The position numbers were made by a program, and so were the translations under genes. This document shows positions 13,501-23,689 of a stretch of 64,000 bases of DNA, in pieces. Position 1 is the stretch's first letter. Each line of letters begins with the position of its first letter. This stretch comes from Onthophagus taurus (taxonomy: Eukaryota > Arthropoda > Insecta > Coleoptera > Scarabaeidae), in contig NC_091973.1 of NCBI RefSeq assembly GCF_036711975.1, forward strand, positions 3,658,001 through 3,722,000. The letters are read 5' to 3'. The notes below the pieces were generated by a model. That model worked only from the letters and a program-made list of their open reading frames with translations, did no database searches and was not told the origin of the DNA.

Positions 13501-16500
13501 TATGATATAATCCCCGTGAATGACGAACACTTGCTCGCCAACTGTGTACTTACTAGGGTAGGACTTACAACTTGGAACAATAAACAATTTATGACAAGGA
13601 CTAAATGTTGGATTAATTTCAAAACAGAAAGAGATTGACATTAATTTTTTGAATGTTTATATTAAATTTTGTTTTTAGACGGATCTAATATTGGTCCTAG
13701 TGAAGAATCAAATTTTTGGTCGAGTAGTCCACGTTCGGATTCGCCATCGCCAAGCGGTCCAATTGAAAGTCCAGTTGTTGGACCTTATCAAATATACACA
13801 CCCATAACTTATTCTCAAAACGATTGTCACTCAAAATTTAAACAAACCTATAATGTAATGTCCCAAGATAACGATATGGATCGTTTAAGAACGCCGTATA
13901 TTCGAGTTGTAAAAAGAAGAAATACTGCTAATAAGAAAGAACGACGTCGAACTCAAAGTATTAATAATGCCTATGCAGATTTAAGAGATTGTATACCAAA
14001 TGTTCCTGCTGATACCAAATTATCCAAGGTGAATCAATCAACAAGAAAAATTAAAATTTTTACGATAAAAATAATTTTTTAGATTAAAACTTTAAGACTA
14101 GCAACTTCATACATTTCTTATTTAACCGAAGTATTAGAAACAGACGATCCAGCGGGGGGTTTCCGGGCGGAGTTAACAACACACGGGCGAAAATCAACAA
14201 ATTCATCACACATCCAAGTCAACGAGTGCACATCAGGACAGATTTCCCCGAAAAGCGACACTTCGGTAAGTTCATTTTTTTCATCTTATTTAATCTGCAA
14301 AGGGGGCCTTCTGGTTCGTGTAACGTACAAGAAAATATACTCAACGCGATTGCGCCGCGGTCAATTAGAGGATTCTAATTCGATTTTCATCCCCCTTTTA
14401 TTATCTACATCGCTACGGATAGTGTCAAAACATATCTACATTATTAAATTAGGGGATAAATTTAATTATCATAAGGGGGTGGAAATTATATCTATGATCT
14501 AAAATTTATATATATATATATATATTAATAATATTAATATTAATATACAGTGAATTTCACTTAAAATTAAATATACAAAAATATATTTCTATATTTTGTC
14601 CCACATAAAATGCAACATGTCTGAATGTTTCTAGTTCTAGGTCTAATATTAGTTCTAGTGACAGTGGTAGGTGGCGCTAGTTAATATAAGAGATCAATAT
14701 GTGGCATATTTTTATTAAACTAAAATTAGAACTAACACTAGAATTGACACAAGACCTAGAACTAGAATCATTCGGATTTAGCCGTCTTGAGAGACGTGTG
14801 GCTAAACCCGAATGTTTCTAGTTCTAGGTTTTGTGTTAGTTTTAGTGATAGTCCTAGTGCAATACTAGAACTAACACAAGACCTAGAACTAGAATCATTC
14901 GGGTTTAGCCGTCTTGAGAGACGTGCGGCTAAATCCGAATGTTTCTAGTTCTAGGTCTAGTGTTAGTTCTAGTTTTACATTAACACTATCACTAGAACTG
15001 ACACAAGACCTAGAACTAGAATCATTCGGGTTTAGCCGTCTTGAGAGACGTGCGGCTAAACCCGAATGTTTCTAGTTCTAGGTCTTGTGTTAGTTCTAGT
15101 GATAGTCCTAGTGCAATACTAGAACTAACACAAGACCTAGAACTAGAATCATTCGGATTTAGTCGTCTTGAGAGACGTGCGGCTAAATCCGAATGTTTCT
15201 AGTTCTAGGTCTTGTGTTAGTTCTAGTTTTACATTAACACTATCACTAGAACTGACACAAGACCTAGAACTAGAATCATTCGGGTTTAGCCGTCTTGAGA
15301 GACGTGCGGCTAAACCCGAATGATTCTAGTTCTAGGTCTTGTGATTGTTGTAGTGATAGTCTTAGTGTAATACTAAAACTAACACAAGAGCTAGAACTAG
15401 AATCATTCGGATTTAGCCGTCTTGAGAGACGTGCGGCTAAACCCGAATGATTCTAGTTCTAGGTCTTGTGGTAGTTCTAGTGATAGTCATAGTGTAATAC
15501 TAGAACTAACACAAGACCTAGAACTAGAATCATTCGGATTTAGCCGTCTTGAGAGACGTGCGGCTAAATCCGAATGATTCTAGTTCTAGGTCTTGTGATA
15601 GTTCTAGTATTGCCCTAGCACTATTACTGGAAATAACACAAGACCTAGAACTAGAATCATTCGGATTTAGCCGTCTTGAGAGACGTGCGGCTAAACCCGA
15701 ATGATTCTAGTTCTAGGTCTTGTGGTAGTTCTAGTGATAGTCATAGTGTAATACTAGAACTAACACAAGACCTAGAACTAGAATCATTCGGATTTAGCCG
15801 TCTTGAGAGACGTGCGGCTAAATCCGAATGATTCTAGTTCTAGGTCTTGTGATAGTTCTAGTATTGCCCTAGCACTATTACTGGAAATAACACAAGACCT
15901 AGAACTAGAATCATTCGGATTTAGCCGTCTTGAGAGACGTGCGGCTAAACCCGAATGATTCTAGTTCTAGGTCTTGTGGTAGTTCTAGTGATAGTCATAG
16001 TGTAATACTAGAACTAACACAAGACCTAGAACTAGAATCATTCGGATTTAGCCGTCTTGAGAGACGTGCGGCTAAATCCGAATGTTTCTAGTTCTAGGTC
16101 TTGTGATAGTTCTAGTATTGCCCTAGCACTATTACTGGAAATAACACAAGACCTAGAACTAGAATCATTCGGATTTAGCCGTCTTGAGAGACGTGCGGCT
16201 AAATCCGAATGTTTCTAGTTCTAGGTATTGTGATAGTTCTAGTGATAGTCCTAGTGTAATACTAGAACTAACACAAGATCTAGAACTAGAATTATTCGGG
16301 TTTAGCCGTCTTGAGAGACGTGCGGCTAAATCCGAATGATTCTAGTTCTAGGTCTTGTGATAGTTCTAGTGATAGTCTTAGTGTAATACTAAAACTAACA
16401 CAAGAGCTAGAACTAGAATCATTCGGATTTAGCCGTCTTGAGAGACGTGCGGCTAAACCCGAATGATTCTAGTTCTAGGTCTTGTGTTAATTCCAGTGAT

Positions 16501-17379
16501 AGTGCTAGGGCAATACTATAACTAACACAAGACCTAGAACTAGTATCATTCGCGTTTAGCCGTCTTGAGAGACGTGCGGCTAAATCCGAATGTTTCTAGT
16601 TCTAGGTCTTGTGATAGTTCTAGTGATAGTCATAGTGTAATACTAGAACTAACACAAGACCTAGAACTAGAATCATTCGGATTTAGCCGTCTTGAGAGAC
16701 GTGCGGCTAAATCCGAATGTTTCTAGTTCTCGGTTTTGTGTTAGTTCTAGTTTTATATTAACACCATTACTAGAACTGACACAAGATCTAGAACTAGAAT
16801 CATTCGGGTTTAGCCGTCTTGAGAGACGTGCGGCTAAACCCGAATGTTTCTAGTTCTAAGTCTAGTGTTTAATTAATTATATATTAATGAGCCACAATCT
16901 CAAGTCAAAAAATGTGGAAATATGATGAATGTAAAGTTGTTTAAAATTTTTTATATAATTTAATGAAAAATTAAAATAAAAAAAATTAATTTATTATTAT
17001 ATAATAAAAAATATGACTGTAAAAACAATAATATTGGGTACAGTGATATTAAAAAAATAAAAAATAAAAGATGAAGATGTTGAGTATAAAAATGAAATGA
17101 AATATCTTCTTTAAAGTTGAAACATAAACATTTTTGTTATGTAGTAAGAGGATGTAAAATGAACTTGTGCATATTTTTTCTTGTTGTCGATGATGAGATT
17201 TCCGTTGAAAAGTTTTTTTGTAGGATGAGTTATGTTTACGTTTGTTTTTTTGTTGTGATGCTTTTTTCTTTTTATGTAAACAGGAAGATATGATCAGCAC
17301 AATAAGAAGGGCAAAAGGGCGTACAGGTTGGCCACAACACGTGTGGGCGTTGGAGTTGAAACAAGAACAGCCGCTATGA
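10591..17379 (+). CDS. hand: Hand, bHLH transcription factor
   Basis: Hand is a nuclear Twist-class bHLH factor; in insects it acts in heart, visceral mesoderm and hematopoietic precursors. Four exons join in frame: 10591-10687, 13679-14028, 14083-14265 and 17284-17379, giving 241 residues. The basic region starts near residue 111 ([17 protein letters not shown]); helix 1 and the loop follow ([13 protein letters not shown] to 149), and helix 2 is at about 150-167 ([14 protein letters not shown]). The last exon encodes the HAND-specific C-terminal signature [16 protein letters not shown]. Residues 33-105 are Ser/Pro-rich. Intron 1 (about 3 kb) contains a ~357-bp tandem repeat. Intron 3 (about 3 kb) contains a large array of double palindromes, so the conserved C-terminus is joined only by splicing across that array. 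AATAAA follows at 17555. Confidence 0.96.
10900..13170. repeat. AT-rich ~357-bp tandem repeat in hand intron 1
   Basis: About six copies of an AT-rich unit. The landmark TTTTGGCAGATATGATTTTT recurs near 11330, 11683, 12040, 12395, 12745 and 13110. A shorter, more divergent start of the pattern is visible from about 10900. Units differ by small indels, for example extra T-rich blocks. There are no palindromic GC cores, unlike the other intronic arrays. It is transcribed as part of the hand primary transcript. Confidence 0.9.
14508..14526. repeat. (TA)n microsatellite
   Basis: A short perfect TA run in hand intron 3, just upstream of the palindrome array. Confidence 0.7.
14625..16868. repeat. 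17-copy array of ~127-bp double palindromes in hand intron 3
   Basis: The hairpin tip CGTCTTGAGAGACG recurs 17 times between about 14783 and 16815, spaced about 125-130 bp. Around it, GGATTTAGC pairs with GCTAAATCC, and TTCTAGTTCTAGGTCTTGTG pairs with its complement on the other side, so each unit can fold as two long dyads meeting end to end. Variants (Thr/Ile-like C/T changes in the stem, and spacer changes near CTAGTATTGCC) recur in adjacent groups, suggesting local multi-unit duplication. A detached piece of the same family lies at about 56480. The array sits wholly within an intron of a developmental gene. Confidence 0.95.
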
Positions 17380-18149
17380 AAAGGGGGATGTAAATATCTT
17401 TATAACGTGGAAGTATATCTTTAGAGTCATTTAATTTGTAGATATTTCCTCAAACTGTATATAATATATCTATTTTCGTGCCGCTCCGGTCTAACACATG
17501 GCCCTACCGAGTCTCACCTTAACTACAGGCCTTGTATATATACAGTGAGCGGCGAATAAAAAATAAAATAAGAGGAAAATAGCCCACCTTTCTTCAAACG
17601 ATATTTATTTTTAAATGTATCAGTATTATATTATTATTATTATTATCATAATTATAATCTACTTAATTGGAGGTGTTTGACTCTTAAAATTTGTATATGT
17701 TTGTTTTCCTTTTTTATGATATTGATAAAGTATGCATGCGTTTATAAATCGAAATGAATTTAGATGAGATTAAATAAAAATCGTTAAAAAAATTTGTTTT
17801 ATTTTTGGCTTCGACAAAAAAGTTTTCGGTCAATTGATACCGAGAGTCGTCCTCTGGTAGTTGTTAGAAATAAATAGGAGTGACGCCCACTTCACTAAAA
17901 ACAACGATATGGCTTTGTTTGTCGATTCCGAACTGTATTAAATTACGCGTTCACGTCTCTCAAAATCGCTGCTTAGAAAATTAATGCCCCCAAACGGGTG
18001 TTAACGAGACGAAATTTACACTTTACTGTTGACGTTTTCGCCTAATTAGACTTTACGAATGATTTGAAACGTCCCTCCCCCAACCAAAATAGTAACGTCT
18101 TTGTGCGATTTTTTATTCATTCAAATAAAAACAATTATATATTTCAGCT
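17380..18149. other. hand 3' UTR and intergenic DNA
   Basis: Contains the hand 3' UTR with AATAAA at 17555-17560 and a further AATAAA near 17774, then AT-rich DNA. No other gene is seen. The genes on either side converge here. Confidence 0.55.
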
Positions 18150-18155
18150 TTTATT
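18150..18155 (-). terminator. Poly(A) signal of the CLIP protease gene
   Basis: AATAAA on the minus strand, about 90 bp downstream of the protease stop codon at 18242. Confidence 0.5.
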
Positions 18156-18241
18156 AGACAAATCGATTTAATATTCAAGTTAAACATTCATAGGAAACAT
18201 AAATAAAATGAAGTAAATAAAATCCGTGTTCAAAAAACGAT

Positions 18242-20294
18242 TTAAGAATCTTTCAAATTCTTTTGAATCCATGGAAGAAAACTTTCCACTCTACTATAAA
18301 CTCCGGGATATTGTCCCTTTCCGCAACCAATTCCCCAGGATACAACACCAGCTTGTGTCCATTTTCCAGAATTTATCATTAACGGACCTCCACTATCTCC
18401 CTATAAATAACAAAATTAATTTTGATTAATATAAAATGTTACAAAACTTACACTACAAGAATCTTTATCGATTTGCCCAGCACATAACATATGCTCGGTA
18501 ATACCACCAGGAGCAGCGGGGCCGTATTTAATTCTACATTCAGTATTACTCCAAATTGGAATGTCAACTTCTTGCAAAATGGATGGTTGAGGTCCGGTTT
18601 CTCTTAAACTTCCCCAACCTATAACGGTTGCTCGTTGTCCCGCTCGTCCAGTTGTGCCATCCGAAGCAGTTGGAAGGCAAATTGGACGAATTTGCTTTGA
18701 AAATGTTACTGGAGAATCCATCGTTAAAACAGCGACGTCGTTGTACTAAAAAAATTAAAAATTAATAAATAAAAATTGTTTTAAAACGCATTTTTTATTT
18801 ACTAAAGTTCTTGAGTCAAATCCTCGATGTCTCACCACCCTTTTTACACGTTTCTCAACATGCTGAATTTCGTAGTTTGAATGGATGTTGTGGTCGCCTA
18901 ATCTAACCGTTAAACGAGCAACATCCCAAGAACTCATACTGTAATATTACAATAAATATGAAAATTAATTAATTTTTTGTTAGACTTACTGCGCCACGCA
19001 ATGGGCAGCTGATAAAATGTGAATATTATCGATTAATGAACCCCCACAAAATTGTCTTCCATTATTAAATAAAGCAGCCATCCACGGCCATGCGTTTATA
19101 TCAGCATTATGTCCACCAACAATTCTATTTTGATCCCCATTCTTCATTCCACACTCAGAATAACTTGTTGTTGGAGGAGTGGGTTTTGCCGGAGTAGGAT
19201 TTGGTGGCCAAACTGGTTTGGTGGTTTGGGGAGGCCAATTTGGTGGTTTAGTAGTTTGGGGAGGCCAATTTGGTGGTTTGGTAGTTTGGGGTGGCCAATT
19301 TGGTGGTTTGAGAGTTGAAGTTGTCCATTGAGGGTAAGTGGTTGGGGGATGAGTTGGAAGAGGAGGAATTGTAACGGAAGGGGGGTGGGTTGGTAACGGA
19401 GGTGGCCATCCTCCGTGAATAAATTGTTTTTCAACTACAGAAGAATCATTAAGGATTTGGAAAGGGATCGAATTTGATTGCGAAGAAAGACCAGTGCAAC
19501 AAACCCCTACAAGCTAAAAGAAAATTTTTAATTGTTAATTTTTTTTTAATTACTTACTTTTCTGCCTTGCGCCGTGCGATATTCGCAAGTATTTTGAACG
19601 CTTAACAACCAATTTTGAAAGTTTGGTTCTTCCGTAGTTGGATAACATTGCCTAAAGGACATGCATAACCCTGCTTCATCATCTTTCGTGAAACAAGGCG
19701 ATTTTGATAAATCTTCGAAAACGGGTTGTTGCAAAATGATTGGAATGGCGTTTAAAAATATTTGGCGAGTTTGCCTATTGTAGGCTTCAGCTAGAAAATG
19801 AAAGAAATAAAATAAATCTAATTTTGTAATTTTGTTTTGTGCAAATAAACTTAATTAAACTTGTTTTGATATGGTCACCTTTTGCAATGCCAAAAGGACG
19901 ATTCAATCCAGAAAGAAAAGGTGAACGCACGGGGTGACCTTCGAAGTGTTGTTATGGGCGGACAAAAGACAAAGTAAAAATTCTGCACATGACCTGATCT
20001 TATTCAAAGTCACCGAGTGTGTAGGCTATACCGTTATTGTAATTTCAATATTTGGCTATCGATCTCTCATTGTTCTATTATTGCGATTCACCAAATAAAA
20101 TAAATTTAAATAAAAAAAATTCAAAAAAAAATTTCTAAACAATAAACTTTTTGAAAAAAAAAGGAAACTATATTAATACTTAAAAAATACGTACATTCAA
20201 CGACGATGGTGTCATCTAAATTTGATGATTCTAAGCACTTAATTAGATGTAGGGAACAACACACAACGAATAGTCGAATTAAAAACCCCATCAT
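18242..20294 (-). CDS. Secreted CLIP-domain serine protease, proclotting-enzyme-like
   Basis: Six exons: 20195-20294, 19558-19790, 18990-19513, 18803-18938, 18452-18745 and 18242-18400, joined in frame to give 481 residues. Order: signal peptide (about 1-20, [14 protein letters not shown]); CLIP domain with six Cys (66, 76, 82, 102, 116, 117); a Pro/Trp-rich linker with three [10 protein letters not shown] repeats; activation site R|IVGG; chymotrypsin-fold protease. The triad is H282 (SAAHC), D334 (NDVAVL) and S432 (GDSGGP). D426, six residues before the Ser, predicts trypsin-like specificity. All catalytic residues are present, so this should be an active zymogen and not a non-catalytic homologue. 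Such proteases act in hemolymph cascades of melanisation, Toll activation or clotting; which one cannot be told from sequence alone. The second of two adjacent ATGs (20289-20291) could also start translation. Confidence 0.94.
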
Positions 20295-20355
20295 GCCAAA
20301 GGGTTTTTGATGAATAAAGACCAAGACTTAAGTCTCCAGTTTTTAAACTTGCCTC

Positions 20356-20364
20356 CTATATAAA
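20356..20364 (-). promoter_or_regulatory. TATA box of the CLIP protease gene
   Basis: On the minus strand the sequence reads TTTATATAGG, about 65 bp upstream of the first ATG at 20294. That leaves room for a start site about 30 bp downstream and a short 5' UTR. The match is approximate, on position and composition only. Confidence 0.5.
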
Positions 20365-20731
20365 ACTAGTCCTGTCAATACTGACCCCCACCACTACTGG
20401 TTTCGAAGAAGTCTTATTGACGGACGCGGACTTAAGACGAAACAAAAAAAAGAATTATAATAATAAGATCAAAAAATATCTCACGAAATGCCTCATAAGG
20501 ATTTATCACATTAACCGCTTAAAATTGCTAATCTAAAAACATCCATTCTATTCACGACTTAAAACTTTTAGAATCCTGAACCGTTTATTGACCCTCGATC
20601 AATCATTTTTTTTTTCATAAATATGAGTAGGTTGTTATTAGAAACACTAATGCTTAACGACCTGTTTTTTAATTGTTAAATTAGCAATAAATTAAAAAAA
20701 TAAATTAGTTCTTTGAAATTATATATATACA

Positions 20732-21240
20732 GGGTGATTCTAAAAAACAGACTTCTAGTCTTAATATACAGTGTGTTAATTAATTATCGTACCCGATGTC
20801 ATCATTACAAGTATACAACCAATATCGCAATTTGCGTATTGCAATATCAACATTGTGATATTGGTTGCATACTTGGAATGATGGCGTGGAATTAATTAAC
20901 ACGCTGTATATGGGCTTACAAATGCCACCTTAACGAGATGTAAGTTGTCAAAGTTTCTTTAAAATTATCTGCAATAAAAAACTTTTTATAAATTTTGTAT
21001 TTTCGTCATCAATTATCTATCAATTGGTCTCTCACAAAACTTTGATTAAAGCAACAGTTTTTGATTGGATTAACAAATTTTCTACAAACCCGTGTTTCCC
21101 ACTGACCAATTGATAGATAATTGATGATTTGACACGAAAATACTGCCCGTTTGACCAAATTAGTAATGGCGTAGACGATTTAAAAAAGGGCTTTTTATTG
21201 CAGATAATGTTTTATTGAGCGGTTTTTTGAATCATCCTGT
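20732..21240. mobile_element. Foldback element with a second foldback element nested in it
   Basis: The ends read ACAGGGTGATTC (20731) and, inverted, GAATCATCCTGT (21228). Internally, CAATTATCTATCAATTGG near 21009 pairs with CCAATTGATAGATAATTG near 21106. A copy of the window's dispersed foldback family is inserted at about 20768-20908. No coding capacity is seen, so it is a non-autonomous DNA element. Confidence 0.65.
20768..20908. mobile_element. Dispersed ~140-170-bp foldback element, copy 1
   Basis: Both arms contain GTGTTAATTAATTATCGTAC or its complement, with the centre running through short CAATATCGCAATTTGCG-type dyads. Related copies lie at 45267-45434, 50168-50314 and 62856-62996, and half-copies occur inside the arrays at 4.5-9.35 kb and 38-40.5 kb. 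It is non-coding and MITE-like. Confidence 0.75.
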
Positions 21241-21244
21241 ATAC

Positions 21245-22255
21245 AGGGTGTATACAGGGTGTAATGACGATTCATGTAAAAAAAAATTAGTAAAAGTCCT
21301 CAAATTGTAAAGATACAGGCCATCCAAGTTAGGAAATTTTAACACATTTTTCTAAATATCTTAAACACTATTTATGGTGAAGCGTTGAAATTTAGTACAG
21401 TGTAAACTAATATCACGTAAAATCTTTAGGCAATTTTTGAGCTGGATCGGTCCGCGGGAACAATGCTATACAGGCTGTTCCGAAAGTTTGTTTGCTCAGA
21501 ACTTTTTTATTCTATCATAACACTACATTTATTTTTGCAGTTTCTAAGAGCAATTTTAGTTTAGAAACTTTTATCAATCTTAGAGAATATTGATAGAAAC
21601 CACCGTTTTCGTATTAAATGCAAAAATGTTAGGCTCCGAATTCAATAACACTAAAAAAAATAAATAAATAAATAATCTGAATTGGCAATGACAAGTGAAA
21701 ATCGAACTGAGCTGTCATAACTATTATGTCTGCAACATGTAAAAGTGTAGATTTAGCTAAATCACATTTTTAATTTGTTTTAGTTGGTTTAATAAAAGAA
21801 TTCAAAAACAATAAATTAAAAATCAACAAAAAATAAACAAAAAACGACAACACTAACAGGAATAATAAAAAAAGTACATAAAATAACAAGACAAGTAATA
21901 AAAAATACTAAAGGAAACGTTCAAAAACTTAGATTTCTTTTTTTTTGTGCTATTATTGAAATTGGAACCCAACATCAAAAATAAATGTAGGGTTATGATA
22001 GAATAAAAAAGTTCTGAGCAAACAAACTTTAGGAACAGCCTGTACAGCATTGTTCCCGCGGACCGATCCAAACCATAAATTATCTAACCTTTAAGATATT
22101 TGGAAAAATTTGTTAAAATTTCCTAACTTTGATGGCCTGTATCTTTGAAATTTGAAGACTTTTACTAATTTTTTTTTATATGAATCGTGGTCATTTTCAC
22201 TCTAGTATATGTGGTTAAATTTGTTCCCCGAGTCACCGAAACACCCTGTATATAA
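21245..22255. mobile_element. ~1-kb foldback DNA element with long terminal inverted repeats
   Basis: The left arm at about 21245-21535 is matched in inverted orientation at about 21985-22250. Paired landmarks are ATACAGGCCATC (21311) with GATGGCCTGTAT (22130), GGATCGGTCCGCGGGAACAATG (21444) with its complement (22050), and TTCTATCATAACACTACATT with its complement. The outer ends resemble ACAGGGTG/CACCCTGT. The centre is AT-rich and non-coding. It is most likely a non-autonomous cut-and-paste element. Confidence 0.78.
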
Positions 22256-23680
22256 CTTTTTTTTTGATTCTTTTCAAAATTACTTTGTTTACTACAAGAA
22301 ACTAAACTAAAAGTTACAAAAGAACAATGAAAGTGGAAGGTAAAACTGCATAAATATAATATAAGGATAATTTAACTTGTTTTTTTTTTTATGTTGGGTG
22401 TTTTTGATTGTCCGGGTTTTCACAGCCGGTTTCAAAGGCCAATGTCGAATGTCACGGGTGGTCACGGTTACAATATTGAACCACTTAGTTTTTTGTATAC
22501 TACATATAAGTCATTGCATAAATTAAGGTAGACCAATTCTTGTTTTATTTTACATTAATTATATCATTTTTTAATCTTTGTTTTATTAGTTTGATGTTAA
22601 ATTAGGAGCACCGTCTATGATTTCTTAAATGAATTTAAAGTAAGGAGAAGGGATCGTTTCGATGATCCGTTGGGAATAGTAGATGACGCTCCGTTTTAAG
22701 ATTACGTTTATGCTATTCGTCTCTAGATGGTGGTTTAGGTAAGTTGATTAGCATTAAAAAACATTTTGTTATAGAATTATAATTATTTTATTATCATAAT
22801 TAATTATATTAATAACTTTTTGTAATTACTTACCTTAAATGTTTATTACTTGCTATACGCATTTATGAATTTGCAAACTTGAAATTAATTTTCGATAATT
22901 AAATTGAGAGAACTTATTAAATGTTGTTAACGCCAAGAAACCTTTCGATACACTTGGTTGTCAGACGTCTTTCAGCTTTTACTGCTGAAATCTAAAGGGC
23001 TAGTTATGGCGATTTCATTCTCTGTAGATAGTTCAAACGGAAAAGATTTAAGACTTCAGCTTTTCTTTATCATTTCAGGTCCAGAAGTTATTCTTATCTT
23101 AAGTGAGGGAATGTGTCGTTGCAGTCTTTTTAGTCTTTTGGTAACTTTTCAAAGCTTGATTTTCTAGGTATTCTTTATGATATTAAAAATATGAAAGAGC
23201 CGTTCAAATGCAATTTATTTTGTCGTGAAGCGTAAGTGGGCGCGTCGAATCTTATCGACATGTTTTTGTCACCGTTCAGCTTTTATAAATAAACTTGAAA
23301 ATTTGTCGTTCCGGAAAAAGATTCAGTAAACATGTTTTCAGAAATCTCAACATATTCATCAAATAAATATTGAAAATATTTTTAACCCCTTCAACGGGTT
23401 TCAATAAAAATTTCTCACTTTTAATTAACCCACTGATCGATTTATTAAAGAGCTCTTTATGTACTCGAAGATTTTATTCGGTGAAATGAATTTTTAATCA
23501 ACGAGTTAATTACAAAACTCGTGATATTATTAACTACTTCGAAGCTGTTTGATAATTAAAAAAAATTGAGTGAAGAGCTGATGCGTTCGTTATTAAAATA
23601 CAGTGTCTGTCAAAAAGTTTCTACAAAATCGTTTTCGATTTTTATTAAATATTCAAATTTTTTACACAAAAATAGGATTT
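22256..23680. other. Intergenic, no gene recognised
   Basis: AT-rich DNA without convincing exons. Short open frames (for example 22958-23167) have no recognisable domain and no supporting splice pattern. Nothing else is evident until the satellite array begins near 23690. Confidence 0.5.
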
Positions 23681-23689
23681 TAGCTCATT

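Noticed and set aside
14625..16868. CRISPR-like regular repeat spacing in hand intron 3
   Set aside because: The host is a eukaryote, the units are almost wholly repeat with no unique spacers, and each is a double palindrome. It is a satellite.
18226..18429. Plus-strand open frame opposite the protease
   Set aside because: It is the antisense shadow of the last CLIP protease exon, which carries the GDSGGP motif on the minus strand.
20295..20324. Upstream extension of the protease start (reading from a TTG at 20324)
   Set aside because: No ATG in that extension, and the two ATGs at 20294 and 20291 directly precede a good signal peptide; the extension would spoil it.
21853..22071. Minus-strand 72-codon frame with hydrophobic ends
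   Set aside because: It lies in the arm of a foldback element and matches its inverted partner, so it is not a coding sequence.
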